A DNA stretch of 64,000 nt from VXNE01 sp965203615 (GCA_965203615.1 OZ241900.1:2046001-2110000), one strand, 5' to 3'; shown: positions 32,100 through 41,369, counted from the first letter of the stretch. The notes: a model not told the origin generated them from the letters alone. Numbers and translations: made by a program.

Positions 32100-34034
32100 T
32101 CACATGGGCGTATACCAGATAGGTGAAGTATAGGCGCGCTGCTGGGCGACCATGGGTATCGCGTCCGGCAGGTCTTTCAGACCATAGACTTTCGCATCGT
32201 AGGCCGTCCATCGAGGCGTCGGGATCTCCAGGACGCGCAGGTAATAGAAGGCGAGTTCGCCGGGGTCGAAATCGGGGTCGACCCACACCGCGGCCAACTC
32301 CGGATCGCCAATGCTGTTCGAGTAGGAGGCATCGGCCACGTCGACCGTATTGCCCACGGATTCAACCGCGCCCTCGGGGTTCTCGTTGCGGCCATCGGAC
32401 AGGGCAACGTTGTAGATCTGCTCGTGCAACTCGCCGTCCCCGTCGCGCCAGCCCTTTACCACCTGCACGCGGTCCAGATTGGCGCCATCGGGATCCTTTA
32501 CGGCCCGGATAAGGAAACTCGGCGCCTTCCCGTCCGGTGCCGCCGTGAGATCGCCGCCCATGGGCACGCCCTTGGCGTAACCGACTCGAGCCAGATCCGG
32601 ACGCGCAGCGTCAGCGTCGGAATAGCCCCACCCCCCGAAGAATCGAACGGTGATGCGCGGGCCGGTAGACGCATAGACCTCCTTGCGCCGCATGGCGGCA
32701 AACAGCGCTTCCCGCGTGTTCTCTTCCGCCCATACCGCCGCATAACCGGCGGCGTTGTAGTTCCATCCGGTGATCACGCGGTTCCGGCTGGGTTCATTGC
32801 CCGGCATCTTGCCCCAGAAGTTGTCCTGATCGGCGGTCGCCAGCGCGGTGTGGGAGTCCGTGCTCCCGACCATGCCGAACTTGAAGGGATTGGCGCCCAG
32901 TTCGACTTCCTTGCCCAACCCCAGCTTCAGGGCGGAACGGGCGTAGGAATGCGTGGGGATCTGCTGCGGCTTTTCCGAACCCTTCGTTTGCGCTTTCGTC
33001 GAATCATCGCTCCGCCTCTTCGAGTCAGGTTGGCTCAGCGTGACCCCCCACCTGAACACCTCGTAGTCGGCAAACTCATCGGTCGGTGAGAGCAACGGAT
33101 GGGATTCGCCGTCCCCCTTGATCTGTGTCACCTCGTACAGCGGCTCCCAGCGCGAGCGCGCTCTCGCGTACATTTCCGTAAGCGGTTCGCCCTTATGACT
33201 GGTCGGCCCGAACATGCGGTTGCCGCTTAAATTGCCGTTGTGCGGGATCGCGAGCGCTCTCCCTCCCAGGCGTTCCTCGTAGTCATGCAGGAATGCCCAC
33301 ATATCCTCCGGGTCACTGCTGTCGAGGCTGGAGAACGGCACGATCTGGCTGGTCAGTTCAGGCCCATCCGCAAAGAGGACATTCCGGTGGCCCCTCCCCG
33401 TCCACTCGTAACCCACGAAAGTGGTGAAGGTCCCCGGTTCGTTGTGCTCCTCTGCGCTGGCGACAACCTGATCCCACACGGTGCGCCGAAACCCCTCGTC
33501 GATCCCATAGTCGGCAAATCCCAGGCCTTCGCCCAGGCCCTGGTTGACCTTGATGGCTCTCAACGCGGCGGCATTGAAGGCGTTCAACGGGTCGGCGCTA
33601 TCTGCATTGAGGGCTTCAACCAACGAAACGGGGTAGTCAAGCGACCGGACCGTGAGCTTGCCGGCGTCCGTCTCCGCGAGGGATTCGTCTCCGCCATCGA
33701 TCTGCGCGATGACGCCCATGTTCTCCGCATGATCCGACACCATGAGGAAATCCAGCGGGCGGCGCAGACGAACTTCCCCGCCACCCGGCGATTGGACCTT
33801 CTCACCCTTGGCGAAACGATAGGCGTCGTCCGGCATGAGCCTGTTGCCAAAGATATAGCCGTCGACCGACAGGGCGGTGTGCACGTGCGTATCGCCCCAA
33901 TAGACATTGTCCGGGTAGGCTTCGCCGACGTGCGGGGAGTACGCTTCCGCGGCGAACGCACTGAGCGGTATCGCGGCAAGCGCCAGAACGAGTGATGACC
34001 CTTTCCAGCCGCGGCTCCATGCATTGGATTCCAT
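32100..34034 (-). CDS. DUF3604 secreted protein (PHP-like metal site)
   Basis: 644 aa. An N-terminal signal peptide (GSSLVLALAAIPLSAFAAEA) precedes a DUF3604 domain that keeps PHP/amidohydrolase-type motifs: VYWGDTHVHTALSVDGYIFG near residue 44, MVSDHAENMG near 98, ALAIPHNGNLSGNRM near 257 and MVGSTDSHTALATAD near 390. It is probably a periplasmic or secreted metal-dependent hydrolase; the biochemical role is undefined. It leads the DUF3604-PhyH-PhyH group. Such proteins are common in marine host-associated bacteria, as far as I recall. Confidence 0.85.
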   Translation of the reverse strand: MESNAWSRGWKGSSLVLALAAIPLSAFAAEAYSPHVGEAYPDNVYWGDTHVHTALSVDGYIFGNRLMPDDAYRFAKGEKVQSPGGGEVRLRRPLDFLMVSDHAENMGVIAQIDGGDESLAETDAGKLTVRSLDYPVSLVEALNADSADPLNAFNAAALRAIKVNQGLGEGLGFADYGIDEGFRRTVWDQVVASAEEHNEPGTFTTFVGYEWTGRGHRNVLFADGPELTSQIVPFSSLDSSDPEDMWAFLHDYEERLGGRALAIPHNGNLSGNRMFGPTSHKGEPLTEMYARARSRWEPLYEVTQIKGDGESHPLLSPTDEFADYEVFRWGVTLSQPDSKRRSDDSTKAQTKGSEKPQQIPTHSYARSALKLGLGKEVELGANPFKFGMVGSTDSHTALATADQDNFWGKMPGNEPSRNRVITGWNYNAAGYAAVWAEENTREALFAAMRRKEVYASTGPRITVRFFGGWGYSDADAARPDLARVGYAKGVPMGGDLTAAPDGKAPSFLIRAVKDPDGANLDRVQVVKGWRDGDGELHEQIYNVALSDGRNENPEGAVESVGNTVDVADASYSNSIGDPELAAVWVDPDFDPGELAFYYLRVLEIPTPRWTAYDAKVYGLKDLPDAIPMVAQQRAYTSPIWYTPM

Positions 34035-34232
34035 AGTTCAAGTCCCCTTGTACGAGCTCAGTACGAGATGCCTGCGAGTGACGTCACGAAACGACGGGGC
34101 AGGGAAGTTGTTCACTCAGATTACCCGCACCCGGTATACGATACTCGGCAGGGCCGTCTAACGTTTTAACAACACGCGCGCGATTCAACAACCGGGTGCG
34201 CAGATGCAACAGTGAGTAGGTGGAGCGGAAGA

Positions 34233-34658
34233 GTGAACGAATCGACCAAATTCGAGTTCTGCAGCGACAACTGGATCGCCGTTGCACGCGAGTTCATAGA
34301 GCGACAGGCTGAAGGTGCCGACCTGACCGGGATCAACGTCACGTTCAACGAGGTCTTCACCGACCCTCCCGCTCATCTCGACCCCGAGGGTGCCGGCAGG
34401 ATCGGCTGGTACCTGCGTATCACCGACAATCGCATCGAAGTCTCGCCCGGCGTGCTGGCAGAAGCCGACGTGCGCGCCACCGTCGACTACGTGACGGTCC
34501 TGCCCGCGGCCCGACGCCTGTCGACGGACCCGCCGCTCGATGCGGAAACGCAGAAGGCGCTCACGGCCAGCATACGGCGCGAAGGTGATGCGTCCGTTCT
34601 GAGCGGCCTAAAGTGGCTCTCAGGCCTGCACGACGTGATGGCAGTCAGGACGTTGTAG
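34233..34658 (+). CDS. Hypothetical protein
   Basis: About 141 aa. No signal peptide or membrane helix. The pattern GRIGWYLRITDNRIEVSPGV and ADVRATVDYVTVLPAARRL recalls the SCP2/sterol-carrier-like strand order, but I cannot assign it with confidence. The GTG at 34233 follows a GGAG/GGAAG stretch; another GTG at 34212 is in frame. It is divergent from the DUF3604 gene, with no conserved neighbour to suggest a role. Confidence 0.6.
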   Translation: MNESTKFEFCSDNWIAVAREFIERQAEGADLTGINVTFNEVFTDPPAHLDPEGAGRIGWYLRITDNRIEVSPGVLAEADVRATVDYVTVLPAARRLSTDPPLDAETQKALTASIRREGDASVLSGLKWLSGLHDVMAVRTL

Positions 34659-34718
34659 CTCCGCTCTTGATACGCTGACTTCCGTCAGGGAGCGGGCAAC
34701 GTGTCTTGCAACCATTGA

Positions 34719-35138
34719 TCAAACCCTGAACGGATCTTCAATAGTCAGCGACTGGATCCGCTGACCATGTTGGAGATCCTCGCTGTAGAGGCGAACGCAG
34801 CCGGCCTCCAGGGCTCCCGCCACGATCATCGAGTCGTAGAAGCTGAATCCGTATCTGTCGCGCAGCGCCAGTCCGCGCTCGTACAGTTCCCGGCTGGGGT
34901 GGACCGTGCAAAGGGGCGCGAGCACATCCGCAAGCAAGGTGCGCGAGTCGCTGGGCGAAAAGCCGAGCCGCCTCGTCACCACGTTAAGCGTCTCCTGTAC
35001 GACCTGGTCGCTGATGCGGCCCGTCCCGGCCTCGATGCCGCACCTCACCAATCGCTCGGCCCGGCGGCGCTTGAGGTCATCCGTCTGGTCAAGCATGTAC
35101 ACGAATATGCTCGTGTCCAGAAAGTCCTCAGCGCTCAT
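34719..35138 (-). CDS. PIN-domain toxin
   Basis: 139 aa PIN-domain protein: EDFLDTSIFVYMLDQTDD (first Asp), VVQETLNVVTRRLG (Glu), GFSFYDSMIVAGALEAGC (Asp pair) and LYSEDLQHGQ (last acidic). These are the four acidic positions of the VapC-type RNase. The start overlaps the antitoxin stop by 11 bp. It belongs to a different PIN subfamily from the VapC at 23.2 kb. Confidence 0.9.
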   Translation of the reverse strand: MSAEDFLDTSIFVYMLDQTDDLKRRRAERLVRCGIEAGTGRISDQVVQETLNVVTRRLGFSPSDSRTLLADVLAPLCTVHPSRELYERGLALRDRYGFSFYDSMIVAGALEAGCVRLYSEDLQHGQRIQSLTIEDPFRV

Positions 35139-35349
35139 TCAACTCGTCTCTGGTGAACTTGGCCCCACCAGTCGTATATTTCGCCTGCAACTCACGCACG
35201 GAGCCGATGGCACGGGCCGCCCGGTAACGTCGAGCGTACCCCTCCAGCCAATTTCGAAACTCCGCGTTGAGGGTCGTGTTCTCCGAGGCAGCCCGCTGCC
35301 GCGCCGCGTCTATCGTGTCCGCGTCCGCACTAAGCGTGATGTTCCGCAT
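35128..35349 (-). CDS. Ribbon-helix-helix-like antitoxin
   Basis: 73 aa. The start MRNITLSADADTIDAARQRA then ASENTTLNAEFRNWLE fits a ribbon-helix-helix DNA-binding domain, with a C-terminal toxin-binding tail. Its end overlaps the PIN toxin. A 6-bp inverted repeat 51 bp upstream is a possible operator. Confidence 0.8.
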   Translation of the reverse strand: MRNITLSADADTIDAARQRAASENTTLNAEFRNWLEGYARRYRAARAIGSVRELQAKYTTGGAKFTRDELNER

Positions 35350-35399
35350 GACTCACCTCGCAGCCGTTTCCGACAACGAAGCGTCACGCTACTTGTCAG

Positions 35400-35420
35400 A
35401 CACTGCAAATAATCCAGTGT
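35400..35420. promoter_or_regulatory. Inverted repeat ACACTG-N9-CAGTGT upstream of PIN TA locus
   Basis: A perfect 6-bp palindrome with an AT-rich centre, upstream of the antitoxin. It could be the binding site for the antitoxin complex. It is unrelated in sequence to the vapBC palindrome at 23.87 kb. Confidence 0.35.
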
Positions 35421-35563
35421 GCAAGGCAGCAAGGCTACCTATCCAGTGCATACGTAGACACGCCGGCAACCAAAACGAAACAGGTTCGACTTGTTCAGAT
35501 CCTCGCTAGAGCCATGAAATCCGTCACCGCTTGGCGGTGCCGTGTTTCACCCCCGCCCAGGCC

Positions 35564-36667
35564 CTAGATCGAGTCCAGGTCGACCCACTCTCCCGTCCGG
35601 GACGACTCGTAGATGCCCATGATCGTCTTGATGGTCCCGATGTTGTCTCGGCCGCTGCTGATGGGCTCTTCGCCGGTCCGGCAGCAATCCGCGAAGTGCA
35701 GGATCTCGTTGATGAAGCCGTTGGCGGTCGGCAGATCGTCGGGGTCGGTCGCAATCGGTTCGAATGTCGGGTTCTGTACCGTCGACATGTCGGGACTCTC
35801 TTCCCGCAAACGGTAAAGGATGTCGCCGAAGTGCGGGATCGCCCCTATTTCGCGCTGCTCGGCCGTCGGCCTGGTCGACACGATCGTGCCGTTGGAGCCG
35901 AAGATCTGGTAAGACGAGCCTTCGGGCGCCAGGTAAGTCGTCCCGTTGGCGAACAGGTTGCCGACGGCACCGCTCTCGAATTCGAGGGTCGCCGAGGCCA
36001 TGTCCTCGGCACCGTTCAGCATGTGTGGCTGGATGGACTGGCAGACGCCGCTCACCCGTTTCACGTCGCCCGCGTAGTAACGCAGCAGGTCGATGTGGTG
36101 CACGCTGACCATCATGAGGATGCCGCCGCCGGCCACCGCCTTGTCGCGTCCCCAGTTGCTTATGCCGTGAGTTCGGATCCTCGGACGGCCCCCTCCCTGG
36201 ATGGCATGGGTCTTGACGGCCTGGATCGTGCCCAGCGTGCCCTCGTCGAGCATGCGCTTCACGGCCTTCGCCTCCAGCGTATGCCGCAGGTGCTGGGCGA
36301 CCATGAGCGTCACCCCCGCCTTGTCCGCGGCTGCGATCATCTGCCGGCATTCGTCCAGCGAGATCGCCATCGGCTTCTCGGTGATCGCGTGCTTGCCCGC
36401 CTCGGCCGCGGCGATGGCTAACGGCGCATGCGCGTTGTGCGCCGTGCAGATGTCCACGGCATCGATGTCCGCCTCGCGCAGCATCTTCCCGATGTCCGTG
36501 TAGACCGCATCGATCCCGTTCCGCTTCCCGAACTCGACCACAGCATCCTCGACGATGTCGCACGCCGCCGTGAGCTGTACCTGGTCCGGAAACTGCTGGT
36601 ACGCGGGCAGGTGACGGCGGGAAATACCTCCCGTTCCAACCAGCCCCACTTTGAGTGGCTTCGCCAT
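35564..36667 (-). CDS. Gfo/Idh/MocA family oxidoreductase
   Basis: 367 aa. The N-terminal Rossmann fold LKVGLVGTGGISRRHLPAYQ binds NAD(P), CTAHNAHAPLAIAAAEAGK and ITEKPMAISLDECR follow near residue 75-105, and the C-terminal alpha/beta domain has GRPRIRTHGISNWG and GILMMVSVHHIDLLRYY. The family oxidises or reduces sugars and related polyols. The substrate is unknown. A 73-bp dispersed repeat and the CoA-transferase gene lie upstream. Confidence 0.9.
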   Translation of the reverse strand: MAKPLKVGLVGTGGISRRHLPAYQQFPDQVQLTAACDIVEDAVVEFGKRNGIDAVYTDIGKMLREADIDAVDICTAHNAHAPLAIAAAEAGKHAITEKPMAISLDECRQMIAAADKAGVTLMVAQHLRHTLEAKAVKRMLDEGTLGTIQAVKTHAIQGGGRPRIRTHGISNWGRDKAVAGGGILMMVSVHHIDLLRYYAGDVKRVSGVCQSIQPHMLNGAEDMASATLEFESGAVGNLFANGTTYLAPEGSSYQIFGSNGTIVSTRPTAEQREIGAIPHFGDILYRLREESPDMSTVQNPTFEPIATDPDDLPTANGFINEILHFADCCRTGEEPISSGRDNIGTIKTIMGIYESSRTGEWVDLDSI

Positions 36668-36739
36668 GGCTTTCGGCTCTCCAGTTACCCTTGGTCAAGG
36701 ACCAAGCATAGCCGAATCGCGTAGCGCTCAATCCGGCGG

Positions 36740-36812
36740 GGAGCCTTCAGCCGGGGGAGCTTCCCCGACCGCTGACGCGTAAGGAAATGCCGGCATGTCC
36801 TCCGTCGCCGGA
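36740..36812. repeat. 73-bp dispersed repeat, copy B (inverted relative to A)
   Basis: Reverse complement of 12853-12925 with 4 mismatches in 73. It is centred between the oxidoreductase start and the CoA-transferase stop. The four substitutions are scattered, so the copies diverged a little after duplication. Confidence 0.85.
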
Positions 36813-36834
36813 GGCGTACTGCCATGCAAGACAC

Positions 36835-39078
36835 TCATCCGGGCGGGCGGTCGACGAGCACGCCCTCGCGCTGCAAACGCACTGTCTCCTCGGCGTCAAA
36901 GCCGAGCCAATCCTCGAGCACCTGCCGATTGTGTTCCCCCAGGCGCGGCGCGACGCGCCAGTAGGACCGCTCGAAATCGCCGTCGATGACCATCGGCGAA
37001 CCCGGCATCGGCGTCGACGGCAGGTCCTCTCGTTCGAGCCGGACAAAGTAGCGCCGGGCAGACACGTGGGGATCGGCCAGGATGTCGGGCGCGATGGTTA
37101 CCGGACCCGCAGCGATGCCCGCCGCCTGCAGGCGTTCGGTGAGATCGTGCTTGTCGTGGTCGGATGCATCGCCGTCGACGATTCGTTCGAGAGTCTCGCG
37201 CTCGGCTTCGGTTTTGCACGTCACGGCGATCCATTCATCCTCGCCCCGGGTTCGGAGCACGTCGGAATAGGCATGAGCGGGATGCGCATTCCCCATCGGC
37301 TGCGGACTTCCGCCAAGCTGCTTCTCTACCAGGAACTCGCCCATAAGGCTCACCCCGGACTCGTGCATGGATCGCTCGACGAACGCACCCCTTCCCGTTG
37401 CTTCCCGCCGGTTGAGCGCGGTCACGACGGCGGCCGCGGCGGTCACGCCCCCAATCGGGTCCGGCAGCGCGACTGCGGTGTTCCGCGGCTCGGCGGGTGA
37501 ATAGCCCATGACGGCATTGAGGCCAGTCATCGCTTCGACGGAAGGGCCATACGCAACACGGTCGCTATAAGGTCCCGTACGTCCGTACCCGGGCATGGAC
37601 ACGTAGATGATCTTCTCGTTGGCTTCGCGCAATACGTCATAACCCAGGCCCAGCGCCGGCATCGAGCGCGCGCTGAAGTTCTCTATCACCACGTCGGCGA
37701 CCCGGACGAGGTCCAAAAACACCCGACGCCCTTCGGGCTTCTTGAGGTCGATGGCGAGGCTCTTCTTGTTGCGGTTCAGTTTCAGGAACGTGCCCTGCCG
37801 GTTCCAGGGGTCTGCGCCCCTCTCGCCCCCGGGGTAGTTGCCCGCGCCGGGAGTCCCCGAAAGGCCTCCGCGTCCCATCGGCCTTTCGACCTTCACGACA
37901 TCCGCGCCGAGATCGCCGAGGATGCGCGTGCCGAGCGGACCCGCCCAGACATGCGTCAGATCGAGGATGCGAACGCCTGCCAGGGGGCCCGTACCGTCAG
38001 GTGTCGATCCCTGCTCCCGAGTTGTCGACGAGCTGCGCCTTCGGGGCCTGCCGTCTTTTGCCGGGACCGGTAACCAGCCGCGCCCGCCAGTACTTTCGTC
38101 GCGGAACCGGAACCCGAGAGACGGCACTTGGATTTCTTCGACCGTGCGCCAGAACTCACGCTCGGCGAGGTGCGGGTCCACCAGGACTTCGTCCAGATCC
38201 TTGAGGGCGCCGGTTGGCACGCGCGCCGCCTCCCCCAGGCGTTGAATCTCCTCCCTGGTCTTCTGCCCCAGGACCTCGACGATGATCTCGTCCAATGCCT
38301 CCTGGTTCTCGGTGCGCCCCGGGCCGGTGGCGAAGCGCGGATCGTGCTCCAGTTCCGGCCGTTCCAGCATCCGCGCGAAAGCACCCCAGAAACGATGCGT
38401 CGCGGTGATGTGAAACCACCCGTCCGCGCAAGGAAACAGGTTGGCCGGATACAGGACGCCGTAGTTCGAGCCGTGGCGCGTGCGCACCCTCCCGCCGCAG
38501 GTCCACATCACCGTCGTCATCTGCGACAGCGACAGCAGCGTCTCCAGCATGCTGATGTCGATCGAACGCTGCGGGGATGCGCCGGACCTGTCGATCGCGT
38601 GCAGACAGGCGGCGGCGGAGATGTACCCGTATTGTCCCGACTGGTACTCCGTGTAGTGGCCCGGCAGCGTCAACGGCGCCGCGCCCGGGTCTCCCATCAG
38701 GTACGTCTGCCCGGCCATGGCCTGGAGGGCGGAGGCGCTGGCATGCCATTGACGCCGTGGGCCCGTCATGCCGAACGGCGTGATCGCGACACGGATGCCG
38801 TCCAGCGAGTCCCAGCCGAGGGCTTCGAGTTGGTCCGGCATCCCCTCCGCAACCACCACGTCCACGTCCGCCGCGAGACGCTGAAGCGCAGGGATATCCG
38901 TGAAGTTCACGCGCCGCTTCCCCGTGTGCAGAAATATCTCCATGGCCCGGTCCGACACCCAGGCGTCCGTCACCGGCGGGATGGCACCGTCGACACGCAC
39001 GACTTCGGCGCCCGCGTGGACGAACAGGCGTCCGCAGAATCCCGCCGCGAATCCCCCCAATTCCAAAACCCTGGTCAT
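36835..39078 (-). CDS. Double-length CaiB/BaiF (class III) CoA-transferase
   Basis: 747 aa, twice the usual 380-430. Two family III CoA-transferase modules are visible. The first (1 to about 365) keeps FGMTGPR, SGQYGYISAAACLHAI and RSIDISMLETLLSL, with an Asp where the acyl-enzyme aspartate is expected. The second (from about 385) starts at GPLAGVRILDLTHVWAGPLG and has VIENFSARSMPALGLGYDVL and VSMPGYGRTGPYSDR. Its equivalent of the Asp position reads GAFVERSMHES, so a Glu may take its place. The modules could form an intramolecular interlocked dimer. Which acyl-CoA is used is unknown. Confidence 0.85.
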   Translation of the reverse strand: MTRVLELGGFAAGFCGRLFVHAGAEVVRVDGAIPPVTDAWVSDRAMEIFLHTGKRRVNFTDIPALQRLAADVDVVVAEGMPDQLEALGWDSLDGIRVAITPFGMTGPRRQWHASASALQAMAGQTYLMGDPGAAPLTLPGHYTEYQSGQYGYISAAACLHAIDRSGASPQRSIDISMLETLLSLSQMTTVMWTCGGRVRTRHGSNYGVLYPANLFPCADGWFHITATHRFWGAFARMLERPELEHDPRFATGPGRTENQEALDEIIVEVLGQKTREEIQRLGEAARVPTGALKDLDEVLVDPHLAEREFWRTVEEIQVPSLGFRFRDESTGGRGWLPVPAKDGRPRRRSSSTTREQGSTPDGTGPLAGVRILDLTHVWAGPLGTRILGDLGADVVKVERPMGRGGLSGTPGAGNYPGGERGADPWNRQGTFLKLNRNKKSLAIDLKKPEGRRVFLDLVRVADVVIENFSARSMPALGLGYDVLREANEKIIYVSMPGYGRTGPYSDRVAYGPSVEAMTGLNAVMGYSPAEPRNTAVALPDPIGGVTAAAAVVTALNRREATGRGAFVERSMHESGVSLMGEFLVEKQLGGSPQPMGNAHPAHAYSDVLRTRGEDEWIAVTCKTEAERETLERIVDGDASDHDKHDLTERLQAAGIAAGPVTIAPDILADPHVSARRYFVRLEREDLPSTPMPGSPMVIDGDFERSYWRVAPRLGEHNRQVLEDWLGFDAEETVRLQREGVLVDRPPG

Positions 39079-39093
39079 GCCTGGCTCGACGCA

Positions 39094-40278
39094 CTAACCC
39101 GAGAGGGGCTCGGTGCCACGTTCGAGAATCGCGAGATAGTCACGATAGGCAAACAGCCGTCCCCTTCGCCGACCCGTACTCTCACGGAGGATGCCAAGCC
39201 GTTCAAGGTGGTTCACCGAGCGAGCGATCGTGGGAGAAGAAATCCCAAGTCTGGTCGCAGCCGCTGGGATCGACAGGAACGGCCGCTCCTGGAGCAGTTG
39301 GTGGACGCGCAAAGCCGACGCAGCCGGACGCCCCAGCGATTCGATCCGCCGACGGTCGCCCTCGAAGAGATCAAGGAGTTCAACGGCAGCGTCCGCCGCC
39401 TGGTCTGCGGTTACGACGACGCCCTCCAGAAAAAACTGCAACCAGGCTTCCCAGTCGCCGCGAATGCGAACAGCCTGGAGCAGGTCGTAGTACTGGTCGC
39501 GATGTGTCTTGAAATAGAGACTGAGGTACAGGAGAGGATCTTCGAGGACTTGGTTCGCGCAAAGCAGCAGCGTGATGAGCAGCCTCCCCAGACGACCGTT
39601 GCCATCCAAGAACGGATGGATGGTCTCGAATTGGACATGAACGAGCGCCACCTTGACCAGGAGCGGCATCGGCGTCAGGTCGGCATGAACGAATTTCTCC
39701 AGATCCGACATGAGTTCGCCGATCCGCTCAGGCGGCGGGGGCACGAATTGCGCATTGCCGGGGCGCGTACCGCCGATCCAATTCTGCGAACGACGAAACT
39801 CCCCCGGTTCGGCAACGCTGCCCCGCCCTTGCCGTAGCAGCACTTCATGGACTTCGCGAATGAGGCGGACCGAAACGGGCAGACCATCTGCGATGCGGTT
39901 CAAGCCGTGATACATCGCGTTGACGTAGTTGGAGACCTCCTGAACGTCCGCATCGATGGGCGCTCCCGGTGCGTCCCCGGTCTCAAAGACCAGCAGGTCC
40001 GAAAGCGACGACTGCGTACCCTCGATCTGGGAGGACAACAGGGCCTCCTTGCGAACATACATGCAGAGGAACAGATGCGTGCTGGGAAGAATCGAAGAGA
40101 CGCCCTGAAGCCGGCCGACGGCGCGGTTCGCCTCATCGAGCAGTCCATAGAGCTCGTTGATCCGAATTGGCGGAGAAGGTGGCAGCGGCGGCGGAATGAA
40201 CGCTTCTACAGTCTCGCCAACTGTCGAGACAACAACCCGTTCTCCAAGTCGGGTATTGGCACCTTCTGCGTTAGACAT
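39094..40278 (-). CDS. Fic family protein (AMPylase-type), class II-like
   Basis: About 394 aa. The Fic active loop HPFLDGNGRLGR is complete (HxFxDGNGRxxR), near residue 215. An N-terminal inhibitory-helix motif, SSQIEG, near residue 83, fits the (S/T)xxxE(G/N) autoinhibition signature and is followed by TQSSLSDLL. A C-terminal winged helix (IPAAATRLGISSPTIARSVN) suggests DNA binding or regulation. Such proteins transfer AMP to a target hydroxyl. The ATG at 40278 begins MSNAEGANTRLG. The direct repeats lie just upstream, in its probable promoter. Confidence 0.9.
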   Translation of the reverse strand: MSNAEGANTRLGERVVVSTVGETVEAFIPPPLPPSPPIRINELYGLLDEANRAVGRLQGVSSILPSTHLFLCMYVRKEALLSSQIEGTQSSLSDLLVFETGDAPGAPIDADVQEVSNYVNAMYHGLNRIADGLPVSVRLIREVHEVLLRQGRGSVAEPGEFRRSQNWIGGTRPGNAQFVPPPPERIGELMSDLEKFVHADLTPMPLLVKVALVHVQFETIHPFLDGNGRLGRLLITLLLCANQVLEDPLLYLSLYFKTHRDQYYDLLQAVRIRGDWEAWLQFFLEGVVVTADQAADAAVELLDLFEGDRRRIESLGRPAASALRVHQLLQERPFLSIPAAATRLGISSPTIARSVNHLERLGILRESTGRRRGRLFAYRDYLAILERGTEPLSG

Positions 40279-40291
40279 GTGGATGGGCACC

Positions 40292-40512
40292 CGAAACAAA
40301 CGTTACGTTCTTTTCTCCGACCACTAAGAACGGATAAGACATTATCCTTTCTTTTCTTCGGTGAATCCAGCCAGGCCGAGCCGTCAATGGTAGGCCAGGC
40401 TGCGGCGATCACCACGCCCACCCATGCGTCCGTCACGAAACAAACGTTACGTTCTTTTCTCCGAACACTAAGAATGGATAAGGCAATTTCCTTTCTTTTC
40501 CGGGGAGAATCC
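40292..40512. repeat. Pair of 77-bp direct repeats (40292-40368, 40436-40512)
   Basis: The two copies match at 68 of 77 positions, with no gap, and lie 144 bp apart. Both contain cgaaacaaacgttacgttct and a TTTTC-rich part. They fill the gap between the LLM oxidoreductase stop and the Fic start. No ORF is convincing, and two copies are too few for a CRISPR array. They could be paired regulatory sites or remnants of a small mobile repeat. Confidence 0.85.
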
Positions 40513-40520
40513 GGCGATCG

Positions 40521-41369
40521 TCAGGCAACCTGCTCGATGTACTGCTCGTATTCCGGCAGCACCGCGCGTTGCCCCTCCGCCGGCTGCGGTTCCAGGGGCA
40601 GGACGATGCGCTGGAAACCCAGGTCCGCGGCCTGCCGGACTTCATCCGGCGTCAGGAAAGGGCCTCTTCCCCAGGCGCAGAGCGTCATGTCGAGTTGCTC
40701 ACGACCCGCTTCGGCGGCCGCCCCCTGCACGGATTCCATCATCGGCGCGAGATCGCCCGGCAATCCGATCGGGAACCACCCGTCGCAGTACTCCGCAACG
40801 CGACCGGGAACCCATCTGGACTTGGCGCCCAGCAAAATAGGCGGCCCGCCGGGCTGCACCGGTTTCGGCCAGCACCACGTGGGCTCGAAGTCGACGAAAC
40901 CGCCGTGATATTCGGCCACCTCGTTGTTCCAGATCTCCCGCATGGCCAGCACGCGCTCGCGCGCCACCTTCCACCGATCCTTGAAGTCGACCCCGTGGTC
41001 GAACATCTCCTCGGCATTCCAACCCGCGCCTATACCCAAGATGACCCGCCCGTTGCTGACCCGATCCAGGCTCGCCACGGTCTTGGCGAGGGTGATGGGA
41101 TTGTGCTCGGTGACGAGGCAGATGGCCGTGCCCACCTTGAGGGTCTCCGTTGCCGTGGCGACCGCTGCGAGGGCCACAAACGGGTCGTACGCCTGCTTGT
41201 AGTAGTCGGGCAGCGGGCCGCCGCCGCCGAACGGAGATTTTCGACTCGTGGGGATGTGCGTATGTTCGGCGAAAAAGAGCGATTCGTAGCCCGCAACTTC
41301 GGCCCAGCGGCCGAGTTCAGCAGGCTGGATTCCGTAGTCGGTGGCGAAGGTGATCAGGCCAAATTTCAT
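40521..41369 (-). CDS. LLM-class F420-dependent oxidoreductase-like (TIGR03619 type)
   Basis: About 282 aa luciferase-like TIM barrel. Signatures: SLFFAEHTHIPTSRKSPFGG near residue 31, LKVGTAICLVTEHNPITLAK near 75 and GRVILGIGAGWNAEEMFDHG near 107. The group is often annotated F420-dependent TIGR03619, though FMN use is also possible. The substrate is unknown. ATG at 41369 starts MKFGLITFATDY; a longer reading upstream is not supported. Confidence 0.85.
   Translation of the reverse strand: MKFGLITFATDYGIQPAELGRWAEVAGYESLFFAEHTHIPTSRKSPFGGGGPLPDYYKQAYDPFVALAAVATATETLKVGTAICLVTEHNPITLAKTVASLDRVSNGRVILGIGAGWNAEEMFDHGVDFKDRWKVARERVLAMREIWNNEVAEYHGGFVDFEPTWCWPKPVQPGGPPILLGAKSRWVPGRVAEYCDGWFPIGLPGDLAPMMESVQGAAAEAGREQLDMTLCAWGRGPFLTPDEVRQAADLGFQRIVLPLEPQPAEGQRAVLPEYEQYIEQVA

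Noticed and set aside
40206..40645. Two short open frames over the 77-bp repeats
   Set aside because: They overlap the Fic and LLM genes, lack ribosome sites, and their similarity comes only from the repeat.
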